Assembly: GCA_008477525.1 (NCBI GenBank)
Contig: SPDT01000007.1
Location: 558,001 to 622,000 of the forward strand
Origin: Hypomyces perniciosus
Taxonomy: Eukaryota; Ascomycota; Sordariomycetes; Hypocreales; Hypocreaceae
Reading direction: 5' to 3'
DNA length: 64,000 nt
The notes under the pieces are model-generated. The model ran no database searches, was not told the DNA's origin, and saw nothing but the letters and a program-made list of their open reading frames with translations. How positions within the stretch are numbered: position 1 is the first letter of the stretch; every line of letters begins with the position of its first letter. Positions 36,501 to 49,000 of the stretch are shown here, piece by piece. Position numbers and translations under genes: made by a program.

Positions 36501-38980
36501 AGCTATACTTTTCTAAAAAAAAGATTTATAGTCTATTACTGCATTAAAAACAGTAAATACTATTTCTATACTTTTTAATTTATTACTTATTAGCTTTTAT
36601 TAATTAAATAGTAGTTAATATAGTATTAAACTAAAAAGCCTAGTGATTATTAAGTATATACTAGGCTTATTATCTTTAAAAGTAATACTTAAAGTGCGCG
36701 TTTTAGTTTTATATACTAGGAGGTATTTATTAGCTTTTTTTATAGGTTATTTCTTTTAAAATCTTAAGCTTTTATAAGTATTAGCTATTACTTTACTGCT
36801 TAAAGGATTATTAGCTAGTATTTCCTTAAAGGTTTATTTTTCTTTTATAGAAGTAGGTAAGTCTTTTATATATTAGTCTGCTTTTAGCTTTAGCAGACTA
36901 TCCTCCTTTATCGGGTTATATACCTTTAATATATAAGGCTGTTTTTCTGCTATATCCCTTTCTGTAAAAAGGGGTAAATTGTTTACTAGAGCGTTGCTTA
37001 GGGTTTTTATTAGCGCGCTAGTATTATCTATAAAGATTAACTGTTTTAGGGTAGCCTTTAATATTTAAAGACTAAAAGGTCCTTTTAAGTGCGCTAGTAG
37101 TTTACTTAAAGCGTTTATTAAGCTATCTTTAATGCTTTATATCTTTACTACCTTTAAAGGTATACTTTTTTTTTCTATATTACCTATAAAGGTATTTTTT
37201 ACTATAGGAATATATATAGGGAAAAGTTTAAATTCTAGTTTATCTTTTTTAACTTTATTAAACAGTTTATTTAACTTAACTATAAAGAGTTTATTTGCAA
37301 TCTTTTTATGACTATTAAAAAAGCTAGTTTTATTAAACTGTATATTCTTTATAATAATTACCTTTACTAGGTAGGGTAATTAAATGTAATATATATTATT
37401 TACAGTATAGCTAATAAAATATTTAATTAGCCCTTTAAGCTTAGTTTTAAATTCTCTCTTTTTCTGGCCAGCCTTATAGTCTTTATTTAATATATAGGCG
37501 CAGCAGCTATATATATAGAGCCTGCTTTAATCTGGCTATAGGTCTGCAGAAGGCTCCTTTATTAAAAAGGGCGCAAAGTCGCGGAACTATTATTTTAATT
37601 TGTTAATAGGTGATATTATATTAAGGCTGCGTATAGGACTTATATTAAAAATATATGCTGTAGCTTTTACGCTCTTAGGCTATAAGTCGGTTAAAAGACC
37701 TACAGCTTCTAGCATTTTAATCGATTTATTTATAATTTTCTAACCTGCCTATTTTAAAGCGCTATTCGGCTTATATACATAGGAAGGGGTAAACTTTAGG
37801 ATAATACCCTCTATATTAGCCTAAATCTAGAAATATAATAAGCTTTTAACTGCAATTATAGCTTTTTTATTATCTTGCCTAAAAAAATATATAGAGATAT
37901 TATATTATATCTTTACTATACTTATAAAGTTAAAAAGAGTATTAAAAATAGTTTTTTATTCTTTATTTAATAAAGGGCGTATATATAGCTATATAGTATA
38001 TTCTTCTTTAAATACTAAAAGCTAGTTATCTTTATTATAGCCTTTAAGATAGTCTTAAAGATCCTAGTGCACTTTAAAGAATAGTCTTAGTGTTTATCTA
38101 TTAAATAGTCTATAAAAAATAACCTATTTCGCGTATATAAAAGTATAAGCCTTATATTCTATACGCGTAGTTCCTTTAATGCATATATTCCTTATATATA
38201 CTTTAATAGCTTTAAGGAAAGTTATTTAAAAAGCTATTTTTATAACCTTTAAAAGCTTATACTTTACTGCACTTATATAAATATACACCTAGTAGGTATA
38301 CTATACTTTTAGCTTAATATTCCTGCGCTCTGCTTTATACAGTATATATTAATAGGATAAGTATACTTCTTTATATATTATATCTTTGCAAGGAGTTAGT
38401 TAATCTTTAAGCTTTTTAATAATTTAGCGAATAGTAAATTTAGCGTTAAAGTCTATATTATTATTATAGGCTGCTCTAGTAGCAGTAAAGGCTAGGGCTG
38501 CGGCTTTAAGGTCTATTAAGATTAAAGTATAGATATTAAAGTTAACTATCTTCTAGATTTAATTTAGAATTATATCGCTAGCCTTCCTTTTTTCTTATTT
38601 AAAGTAATATTAAACTAGTACTCTTAGAGTATATTATTATAGTAAATAGAGATATCTACTGCAAAGGTATTAAGACTAAACTTTTATACTATATACTCCT
38701 TTACTTTTATTAAAGTAAATAGCCTAATAGTAGGGAAATAGTTATTAAATTAATTAAAGAGATTAAGATTAATCCTATTTTAAACCTTAATAGTAGTTAT
38801 ATAGTTAATTAAAATAGTAATCTATTTAATTTACTAGACTATTAATTCTAGCTTTATAAAAGCAATATCCCCTGCGCTATCTATTATAGAAAATAGCTTT
38901 AGCAGCTTAAAAGTAAAGGTAAAGGGTATAAAGAGAGATATAATATTAAAGTAGAAGTTTTTAGTAACTTTAATAGTTAC
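33580..38980 (-). pseudogene. Copia gag-pol remnant of F', internally deleted
   Basis: Read leftward, a partial gag from 38980 joins abruptly near 38.2 kb to mid-integrase (38.1 kb, collinear with 47990-48120 of G). The reverse transcriptase follows, with the YVDDIL loop mutated to Y-I-N-N-I-L at about 35850-35885, then RNase H. The Ala/Pro-coding antisense stretch lies near 34.1-34.4 kb. There are many stops. Confidence 0.72.
34096..34392 (+). other. Ala/Pro-rich open frame antisense to copia element F'
   Basis: A 98-codon frame with an (AP)n stretch near its start and ending FYKGYLK lies opposite to the direction of F'. Homologous frames lie antisense in F (41567-41950, ending LYKGYLK and continuing) and, broken, in G (about 51770-52150). 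The sequence is G+C-rich compared with its surroundings. It may be a genuine antisense gene of the element or only a low-complexity stretch that escaped stops because GCN/CCN codons offer few RIP targets. Expression is unproven. Confidence 0.3.
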
Positions 38981-38982
38981 TA

Positions 38983-38996
38983 CCTGGGCTTATAAT
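38983..38996 (-). other. Primer binding site of F', matching initiator tRNA anticodon arm
   Basis: Directly inside the 5' LTR the minus strand reads ATTATAAGCCCAGG. G has GTTATAAGCCTAGG at 45999-46012. Undoing likely RIP changes points to GTTATGAGCCCAGG. This is complementary to the anticodon stem-loop of fungal initiator tRNA-Met (containing GGGCTCATAAC), as in the half-tRNA priming known for Drosophila copia. Confidence 0.6.
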
Positions 38997-39262
38997 TGTG
39001 GCGGAGCGCAGTATAGCTATATAGAGTATAGAGAGATAGGAAACGAAGCTTGATTCTATGAAAGAGAATATACTGTAGTAGCCTCGCTATATATATATAT
39101 AGCTAACATAAAGAAGAAGCTGTATGCAGGCGCTTTATAAGCGCCTGTATAGTCTGACATATCGCTTATATAATGTATATGTCAGCTCGTATCTGCTTAT
39201 ATAGCAGATAAGAGCTCCCTAGCGCTGATAAGCGGTAGGGCCCCGGCCGACTCAACCTAATA
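38997..39262 (-). repeat. 5' LTR of copia element F'
   Basis: On the plus strand it starts TGTGGCGGAGCGCAGTATAG and ends CTCAACCTAATA, 266 bp. It retains the inverted motifs AGGCGCTTTATAAGCGCCTG and ATCTGCTTATATAGCAGAT. Confidence 0.92.
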
Positions 39263-39267
39263 TATCT

Positions 39268-42200
39268 TTTAATGTATAAAATTAAAATATATACTTTAAA
39301 TACTACTTTTAAGGATAATAAGCTTAGTATATATTTAATAATTACTAGGCTTTTTAATTTAATACTATATTAACTATTATTTAATTATTAAAAGTTAATA
39401 AATAATAAATTAAAAAGCGCAAAAATAATATTTATTATTGTTAATATAGTAATAAACTATAAATTTTCTTTTTGAAAAAGTATAGCTTTTAATAAATTAA
39501 CTATTTATTAAAAGGATTTAGCGAAACTCCTAAAAAATTAAAAGGAGTTTATAAAATACTTATTTAAAGATAAATTTAAATAAACTATATATAATAAAAT
39601 TAACTCTTTATATATAAAAAGAATTTAATAGAAAATATTATATTTAAACGTAATAATAAAGCTATTATTAAGATATTAAGTTTTTATTTATAAATTTAAT
39701 TAAAATAAAAATCTAAAATACTATAAAGTTTATTTTTAAGTCTATAAAAATTTATAAAAGCACTTTATTATAAAGACTATATATATAATTATATTAATAG
39801 TATATTCTTTTTATATATTTATTACTTTTATAATAAAATTTAATTTTAAATTCAAGTAATATAATATTAAAAAATACTTTTTTTAATACCTTAAAACCTA
39901 AAAACTTAAAATTAATTATATATAAGCTCTTTAAGGGTTTTAAATAATTAAATATCTATTTAAAGCTTATAAAAGCTTTATATAGCTTGAAGATCTATTA
40001 AAACTATAGTTTAATAAACTATCTTTAGCCTTAAAATAATCAATATTAATCTTAAACTTAAAAAACCTTTATTTCTTTTATAGTAACGCTTAAAAGATTT
40101 TTATTTTATTTTCTATAAATAATATTTTAATTCTATTTTATTATAATAATAAAACTATTTATATTAAACTATTAAATACTTTCAAAGTAATATATAAGCT
40201 TTATAATAAAGGAGATATATATTAATTTTTGAAAATTAAAATTACTTATAACTATTTAAAGTATTAAATATACTTTTCCTATAATATTTATTTTAATAAA
40301 ATTATAAAATAATTTATATTTAATAAAAGAATATAGTTTTTTATAATTTTGATATTTTTTATAAATCCTTAAAAAATATATTATAAACTTTAAAAGTAAT
40401 TAGTAAAATAAAATTCAAATAAAATAAAATTAATATTTTATATAGCTATTATAATAAAGTGTAATATAATATATAATACTTTAATTTTATTATAATTATT
40501 AATTAACTTTAATAAAAAGTACTTTATAGCAATTAATTAATTAATTTACTATTTATATATGTAATATTTTTTAGCTTTTTAATATAAAGGGTATAAAAGA
40601 ATTATAAATTTTAACTGCGTTAAATAATACTTTTTTTATTAATAATATAAATATTTAAAAACTATTTTAAAGGTATTTTATAATACTTTTTTTAAGCTTT
40701 ATCCTATAAGATATAAGATATTAAAGTACTATTAATATATCTATAATTAAAGCTAAACTATTTACTTTTACTTAAATAATCAAAAAGGCTATAAATTTAT
40801 ATTACTTTTTTTAAAAAATAAAATTTAACTTCAATATTAATTAAAATATTAATTATAATAATTAATTAATTATATACTTTATAATTAAAGAGAGTATATA
40901 AATTAATATTTATTTATATTATATTCATATATAAAATATATAGCTTTAATAAAAATATTTAAAAAAAATATTTATGGTTTTTTATTTTTTTATTAACTTT
41001 ATATTTATAAATAAATTTATTAAAGCTTTACTATAATAATACTTTAGGTATTTTAAAGTATTATTAAATTTAATAAATATATAATTATTAAACTAAAATA
41101 TATAAAAATATAAATAATTAATTGATTTCAATTATAAACTGCTACTTATAAAATTATATTTTATTACTATAATAGCTATTCTTTAAAAGCTTTCTAGCCT
41201 TTATATACCTATATATAAAAAGTATTATTATTATTCCTATTATTTAAAATAATAGTTTCTTTAAAATTCATTAAATCCTCCTCTTTTCATAAGTTAAATT
41301 AAAAAGATAATACTTTTTTATATTAAATTACTATTAACTTATATAAGTTTATAAATATATAAAAAAAGGATAATATATTTATTTAATTAGTATCTTTGTT
41401 TATAGCTTAAAAGAGCTAATATATAATTAATATAAGTATTAATAACTATAAGTATATAATTAAATAAAATAATATAAGTAAATTAAAAAAGAGTTTATTA
41501 AAAGGTATATTAATAATTACTATTAAAGTAAATAGTATACTGCTAAAAGTAGGCAATAGAAATATACTAGGAAAAGTCTCTTTTACTAGTAATTGCCGAC
41601 TTTAAATAACCTTTATAAAGAGGGGATAATAGTATAGTAGCAGTAAAGGGAAGAGTAGTGGCGGTAATAGAGGCAGAAGCAGAGGCAGCTGCAAGAGCAG
41701 CCGTAGCAGTAACAGGGGCAAGGGCTAGGGCAGCAGCAGTACAGTATGCATTAAGAGCCGCGTAGGCATGAGCCGCGGTAACCTCAGGACGGACGAGGCC
41801 AAGATTAACAGGGACCAGACCAGCCAGCGCAGGAGCAGGAGCAGCAACAGGCGTGGCCGCTCGGCCAGCTAAGCGACTAACGCCGCGACAAGCCACCTTT
41901 AAGGGGCAACTATAATTATATTTTACTAATAAAGTATTTTTCTTCTGCAATTTTACTATTAGCTAATAAATATATAGCGCGAAAGGAATTAATTAAAAGT
42001 ATAATATTTATAGCGGGGGCTATACTGCTATTACTATTAATATTAATAATAATAATATTAATAATTAAAGAAGAAAAGTAAAGAATAAAGCTAGGGGGCA
42101 GCTAATATACTTATTCTAGATATTTAAAACTAATTTACCTATTTAAAAAGCTTTATTATTTAACTTTTTATTATTATAAATTAATAATAGCTATAGTATT

Positions 42201-42357
42201 TATATTCCTTTTACCTTTATAATAGAATATTAATATATATTTATAATAAAGAGCTTTTAATTAAATAAAGGAGGCTTTAAACGCGCAGCCAGTTAATTAT
42301 AATACTATAAATAAGTTAAAGTAGCAGTTAATAAAGCATTAAAAATAGCTTTATTAA
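39268..42357 (+). pseudogene. Copia pol remnant of F, 3' part: RT and RNase H
   Basis: This resumes F after the nested F'. At 40112-40135 the reading S-I-N-N-I-L aligns with YVDDIL of G (50293-50310). It is collinear with 49450-52590 of G and ends before the purine tract at 42358-42366 (CTAGGGGGTA). Confidence 0.72.
41567..41950 (-). other. Ala-rich open frame antisense to copia element F
   Basis: A 127-codon frame runs opposite to the element. It starts MQKKNTLLVKYNYS, has a central Ala/Pro/Thr/Ser-rich part and ends LYKGYLKSAITSKRDFS. The conserved ends shared with the frame at 34096-34392 (YKGYLK) argue for some common origin beyond low complexity. In a heavily RIPed element an open frame of this length is unusual. 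Function is unknown. Confidence 0.35.
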
Positions 42358-42367
42358 CTAGGGGGTA

Positions 42368-42642
42368 TATTAGGTTAAGTAGGCTAGGGCCCTACTACCT
42401 ATTAGCGCTAAAGCCAGCACTAAAAAGCTTTTATCTTTTTATAAAGCAGATATAGGCTAATATATATATCGCGTAAGTAATGTATTAGACTATATAGACG
42501 CTTACAGTATATATATATAGCTTTTTTTTATATTAGCTATATATATATATAGCAAGGCCACTATAGTACATTCTTTTTTATGAAATTAAGCTTTATTTCC
42601 TATATCTCTATACTTTATATAGCTATACTGCGCTCTATTACA
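42368..42642 (+). repeat. 3' LTR of copia element F
   Basis: 275 bp, TATTAGGTTAAGTAGGC to CTCTATTACA, with a small internal length difference near AAAGCCAGCACTAAAAAGCT. It is followed by sequence of gypsy element E. Confidence 0.88.
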
Positions 42643-44780
42643 GTATTACTATTAATTTAGGAAACCTTTAATACTTTAAACTATATAAAAGTATATATAG
42701 AATTTAGTATTATTACTCTATTTAATAACCTTTATATCGCTAGAAGGGATATATAAAAAATTGCATTTATTATAAAGTTTAGCCTTTTTAAAATATTAAT
42801 TATACCTTTTAATCTTTATAATATACTTATTATATTTTAATATTACATTAACTATACTCTCTATAACCCTTTTAACTATATCTATATAATATACTTTAAT
42901 TATATCTTTATATATTAATTAAACTAAAAAGAATATTGAAAATATATATATAAAGTTATAGCCTGCCTTTAAAATATTAGCCTTTATATTAATATTATTA
43001 AACATAAATTTAAAATAATAAAAACAAAATACTTACATTTAATTATTACTTTTAAAAAACTAGAAATAAATCTTAAAAAGGTTAAAGCTCTATTAAATTA
43101 ATAATTATTTAGTAAAGTAAAAGATTTATAAAAGTTCTTTAACTTTATAAATTTCTATTACTATTTTATTTAAAAATACTTTACAAAAGCTGCATTATTA
43201 AATAAACTTTCAAAAAACAAAGTTACTATATATTTAAAAAGACAAATAATAAAAAGCCTTTAATTTAATTAAATATACCTTTAAATTAACTTTAATTCTA
43301 GCCCTCTTTAACTACAATTAATAAATAATTTTGTAAAATTAATGCCTTTAATTAAATATTAAGCGGTATTTTATTATAGTATAATAAAAAAAGCATTCTT
43401 TACTTTATTACATTCTTTTTTATAAAGTATAATATTTAAAAATATAACTATAAAATCTATAATAAAAGACTTTTAGCTATTATTAAAGTAATAAAAAAAT
43501 CGTGTTTAAAATTATAAAGCTTATAAAAGTTTAATATTATTATAGACTATAAAAACCTTAAATACTTTACTTTAATTAAAGCTTTAAACTAGCAGTAAAT
43601 CTAATAGTTTAAACTTTTTTTAACTTTAACTTCTATATTATGTATTTATTTAGCTTTAAGGCTATAATACTTTACACTTCAAATAAAAAAGCTAAAAATA
43701 AGCCTATAAAATAAAACCCCTTTAATAACTAAATAAGAAATAAATAATAACCTATTTTCCTGTAAAATCCTATTAGCCTTCAAGCTTATGTAATATTTAA
43801 AAAAAAGTTTTATTAAATATAAAACTATTTATAAAGGCTACCTTTATAGCTATAATAATACTTATAAAGGATACACTAGTTAATAACCTAATTATAGTAG
43901 TATATAAATAAAATACTATAGTAAAAGAAAAAATAACTATACTTTAAAACCTTAATACCTGCTAATAGCTAAATAACTTTATAAAAAACTCTAGATTATA
44001 ATAAATAACTATTAAATAATAAATAGTAAAATCTATTATTAAAAGTAGTTTTTTATTCCCTTTAATAATAAGCTTTATATATAAACTTTATTCAAAAACT
44101 ATTTAAATAGCCTAGCTAAATACTTAAATAAATTTAAAACTCTAAACTTTATTAGTTAAATATATTAATAGCTATGAATCTTAAAAGACACTAAAGTATT
44201 TATATAGGCTTATAAACTATATATTAAAATAAAAGCCTTGCAATTTTACTATAAAGCTTCCTGTAACTATGATTAATTCTATTTTATATATAATTAAATA
44301 TCTCTATTAATTATATTATACTACTACTTAAATTCTATTACTATAATATTATTTATAAATATTTATTAATAATAGTTTACGACTTTATAAAAATAGATTA
44401 TTTTACATTTATTACTTTACTATTAATAAAAAAGTTAATTAATATATTTATTGATAGGATTTACTGCCTTTATAATATATATAATAATATTATATTAAAC
44501 TATAGTATATAGCTTATATTAAAGTTTTAAAAATAACTTTTAAAGTAATTAAAAGTTATATTAAAATAGTAATTAAACTTTTACCTTAAAACTAATAATT
44601 AAATTAAAAGAATTAATATAAATATAAAATAATACCTATAAGCTTTTATTAACTTTTACTAAAATAATTAAATTTATTAGCTTTTATTAGCTAAATTTAC
44701 TATAAATAATATAATATTTAAAACTACTAGTATATTACTACCTTTTATTAATTATGGTTTTAACCCTTACTTCAAAATAA
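42643..44780 (+). pseudogene. Gypsy pol remnant of E: RT, RNase H, integrase part
   Basis: At about 42700-42760 the reading F-N-N-L-Y-I-A-R-R-D-I matches the strand usually AFNNLRIxEGDEWKT. At 42875-42915 I-I-Y-F-N-Y-I-F-I-Y is the mutated YFDDIFIYS loop. The rest is collinear with D. Stops throughout. Confidence 0.75.
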
Positions 44781-45042
44781 TATCAGGAGACTAGAAGCTC
44801 TAAAGCTTTTATAATATTATATAGGCCAGAATATATATATAAAAGCAACTATAGTCTTTAAAGATATAGAATTTTAAAGACTAGTAAACTACTACTGCTA
44901 TACCTAATAATTAGTTTCTGGCTTATTACTTGCTTATTAGCACCTATTTCTCCTTTAAATAACTGCTTTTTAACCTCCTTTACTTTTCTTTAAAGTTACA
45001 GCCCTGCGCCTAACCTATTTACTTTAAAAAAGGTCTTTAATA
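44781..45042 (+). repeat. 5' LTR of chromovirus C
   Basis: 262 bp, TATCAGGAGACTAGAAGCTC to GTCTTTAATA. It aligns end to end with the LTR at 12909-13170. Confidence 0.92.
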
Positions 45043-45734
45043 TATTAATCTCTTTTTATTTCCAGTAAATGTAAAAAGACTATTAAAGTTAAAAATGCCT
45101 TTAGCGGCAAATAATTAATTTACTTTTAGTAAAAAGGCTATATTTTAAATATAAAGACTTTTAAATAAAGTTACTCTTTTAAATAATTAATTAAGCCTTT
45201 TAAATAATACTTGACTTATTAAAAAGGAATTTAATATTTATATTTAATAAAAAAAAGAAAAGGAGTAAATATATTTAAAGAAAAAATATTTAAATATTCT
45301 TTTTAAAAGGAAAACCCCTTTTTTAAAGTTTTAAAGATTAAAGGTTTATTGCCTATAATTAGTTTATTATATACTATTAATTTAAAATAACTTTATAAAG
45401 GCAATTAAAGTAAAGTATAAATTTAAGCTTTTTATTATAAAACAAAGTTTTAAATAAAATTATAAATCTTTTTTATTATTATTAAAAGGCAGTTTAAATT
45501 ATTTTTTAATATTTTGTTAAGCAGTTTATAAAATTATTTATACTGCTTTTTACTTAAAAAAAGATATTTAATAGGAATAGGTTAATTATTTAAAGAGAAA
45601 GGCAGATTTAGTAAATTAATTATTTAAAATAAATTTTATTAATAGCTTAAAGATAATAATCGCGATAGTTTAATTAAATACTATAAAGCGATTTTATAAA
45701 TCTTTGACTTATATTAAACTATTAAATAAAGTTT
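45043..45734 (+). pseudogene. Gag-region start of chromovirus C, cut by element G
   Basis: This is collinear with 13171-13780 of B. It stops at AGTTT where copia element G is inserted, and resumes at 52869. Confidence 0.6.
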
Positions 45735-45998
45735 TATTGGGTCAAGTAGGCCAGGGCCCTACCGCTTATTAGCGCTAGGGAGCTCTTATCTGCTATGTAA
45801 GCAGATACAAGCTAATATATACATTGCATAAGCGATATATCAGACTATACAGGCGCTGTAAACGCCTGCATACAGCTTCTTCTTTATGTTAGCTATATGT
45901 ATATATAGTGAGGCCACTACGGCATATTCTCTTTTATAGAATCAAGCTTTATTTCCTATCTCTTTATGCTCTATATAGCTGTGCCGCGCTCTGCTATA
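45735..45998 (+). repeat. 5' LTR of copia element G
   Basis: 264 bp, TATTGGGTCAAGTAGGCC to CTCTGCTATA. The primer-site-like sequence GTTATAAGCCTAGG follows at 45999. Confidence 0.95.
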
Positions 45999-46012
45999 GT
46001 TATAAGCCTAGG
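45999..46012 (+). other. Primer binding site of copia element G
   Basis: GTTATAAGCCTAGG lies directly after the 5' LTR. Its counterpart in F' keeps AAGCCCAGG. Together they fit complementarity to the anticodon arm of initiator tRNA-Met after allowing for G-to-A and C-to-T changes. Confidence 0.6.
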
Positions 46013-49000
46013 TAGTAACTATTAAAGTTACTAGAAACTTCTACTTTAATATTATATCTCTCTTTATACCCTTTACCCTCGCCTTTAAGCTGCTAAAGCT
46101 ATTTTTTATAATAGATAGCGTAAAGGATATCGCTTTTATAAAACTGGAATTAATAGTCTAGTGGATTAAGTGGATTACTATTCTAACTAACTATATAACT
46201 ACTATTAGGGTTTAGAATAGGATTAATCTTAATCTCCCCGATTAGCTAAATAACTATTTCCCTGCTATTAGGCTACCTACTTTAATAAAAGTAAAGGAGT
46301 ATATAGTATAAAAGTTTAATCTTAATACCTTTACAGCAAATATCTCTATTTATTATAATAGTATACTTTAAAAGTATTAATTTAATATTATTTTAGATAA
46401 AGAAAAGAGGAAGGTAAGCGATGCGATTTTGAATTAAATTTAAAAGATAGTTAACTCCGGCATCTATATTTTAGTCTTAGCAGACCTTAAAGCCGCAGCC
46501 CTAGCCTCTGCTACTACTAGAGCAGCCTATAATAATAACAGGGACTTTAATATTAAATTTACTATTTGCTAAATTATTAAAAAGTTTAAAGACTAACTAG
46601 CTTTTCATAAAGATATAATATATAAGGAAGTATATTTATCTTATTAATATATACTGTATAAAGTAAAGTGCAGGAATATTAGGCTAAAAGTGTAGTATAC
46701 CTATTAAGTGTATATCTACGCGAGTGCAGTAAGGTATAAGCTTTTAGAGGTTATAGGAATAGCTTTTTAAATGGCTTTCTTTAAAGCTATTAAAGTATAC
46801 TTTACTTTAAGCTTTACTGCCTACTATTTATACTATATAGATAGCTTAATTAAGAGCAGTAAAATAAATAAAATCTTCTCCCTCAATTAACTTAAATGGC
46901 TTTTCTTAAATACTTTAAAGAATGCAGAGAACTATACTTATAGCTTTTATGCAATATTTAGTAACTGCTCTAATAATATATTAGGCAGTAGTAATATACG
47001 CTTAAAGCCTCTTATTAATAAAGAATGCCTTTATAGACTTAAAAGGTATACTTAGCCTTTAAATAACTATAGTAAGGTATACGCTGCGCTTACTAAAAGG
47101 CTTAATAAAAAAGGGAAATATACTTTTATACCTAAATAGGCTATAGAGATTTGCGCGCGCCTGCAAGAAAATAAATAGCAGGTTACCTGCAAGAAGCTTA
47201 GTAAAAGGGGTATTAACTTTACTGCCTTAATATAGGGAGGAATAGCCTTAACTATTATAGCTGCTTTAATCTCCTTAAACTTAATTAATAAGGAAGATAT
47301 AAGCCTTATAGTATACTTAATAAGCGTGTTAATATATATTAATATATAGGATATACTTTACTGCCTCTTTTAAAGCACCCTTTTCAATATATATAGTGCT
47401 ATTTATCTAGTAAATAGCAAGAACTACTTTATTCCCAGCTCCTTTATCTTAAATATAAAAGAGGACTATATTAAAGTAAAAGGAGCTAGCTATTTAATAA
47501 TTAAAAGAGGTCATTATCTGCTAAAGGATGCTCTCTACAATTTATATTAAAAGATAACGCGCTTTATTAAGCTTTTAGATATAGCTGTAGTTAAAGGATT
47601 TTATATTAATATTATATCTTTATTAAAGCTTTAAAAAGCAGGGATTTAGCTAATAGGGTGTAATAATACACTTTATACTGGCATAGCCAGTTTAAACACG
47701 ATTATAGGGAAAGTAAAGTATAGGTATAATCTTCTGTTTCTTTAATATAAGCCCTTATCGCTTTACATTACCTTTATCCCTAAGTATACTATACCGAGTA
47801 GCTTAACAGCTCTTTTCATTCGTTTTAATGCAGACTACAGTATTTATATAGCGTTAAGAAGCAGGAGAAGACTGATATATAATCCCCTAGTATTATAATA
47901 TAACTTTAAACAGCTCTGGCATTTACAATTAGGATATCTAGGCCTAAAAGCGCTTAGAGCGCTTATAAAAAATACAAGGAATATATACATTAAGGGAATT
48001 ACATATATAAAATGTAAGGCTTATACTTTTATACACGCAAAATAGGTTATCTCTTGCAGACTATTTAATAGACAAGTATTAAGACTGTTCTTTAAAGTAT
48101 ATTAAGATCTTTAAAACTATTCTAAAGGCTATAATAGGGATAACTAGCTTTTAGTGCTTAAAGAAGAATACACTGTATAGCTATATATACGCCTTTTACT
48201 AAATAAAGAATAAAAAACTATTTTTAATACTTTATTTAACTTTATAAGTATAATAAAGATATAATATAATATCTTTATATACTTTTTTAGGCCAGATAAT
48301 AAAAAAGCTGTAATTACAGTTAAAAGCTTATTACACTTTTAGATTTAGGCTAATATAAAGGGTATTATCCTAAAGCTTGCCCCTTCCTATATATATAAGC
48401 TGAATAGCGCTTTAGAATAGGCAGGATAGGAAGTTATAAATAAGTCAATTAAAATGCTAGAAGCTGTAAGTCTTTTAACCGACTTATAGCCTAAAAGTAT
48501 AAAAGCTGCAGCGCATATTATTAATATAAGTCTTATACGCAGCCTTAATATAATATTACCTATCGATAAATTAGAGTAATAGTTCTGCAATTTTGCGCCC
48601 CTTTTAATAAAGGAGCCTTCTGTGGACCTATAGCTAGATTGGAGCGGGCTCTATATATACAGCTACTGCGCCTATATATTAAATAGAGACTGCGAGGCTG
48701 GCTGGAAAAAGAGAGAATTTAAGACTAAGCTTAAAGGGCTAATTAGATATTTTATTAGCTATACTATAAATAATATATATTGCATTTAGTTACCCTGTTT
48801 AGCGAAGGTAATTATTATAAGGAATATATGGTTTAATAAGACTAGCTTTTTTAATAGTAATAAGGAGATTGCGGATGAGCTGTCTATAACTGAGTTGAAT
48901 AAGCTGTTTAATAAGGTTAAAGAAAATAAACTAGAATTTAAACTTTTCCTTATATATATTCCTGCAGTAAAGAATACCTTTATAGGTAATATAAAAGAAG

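Larger units (their letters stand above)
33310..39262 (-). mobile_element. Ty1/copia element F', nested in F, TSD TATCT
   Basis: The LTRs at 33310-33575 and 38997-39262 and the duplication TATCT at 33305-33309 and 39263-39267 define a complete insertion on the minus strand. It is 5953 bp, about 1.18 kb shorter than G. Comparison shows that the stretch corresponding to about 46770-47965 of G (end of gag/protease to start of integrase) is missing near 38.2 kb. The element is thus internally deleted and RIPed. Confidence 0.92.
29609..42642 (+). mobile_element. Ty1/copia element F, interrupted by F'
   Basis: The LTRs at 29609-29874 and 42368-42642 bound a plus-strand element that is about 7.08 kb once the nested F' (33310-39262 plus one TATCT copy) is removed. 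It is collinear with element G. The flanks differ (ATAGG left, GTATT right) and belong to different sequences: unidentified DNA on the left, element E on the right. The element may therefore mark a recombination or deletion junction. Confidence 0.85.

Noticed and set aside
48387..48590. 67-codon minus frame
   Set aside because: It is antisense to the pol remnant of copia G and has no counterpart conserved in F.
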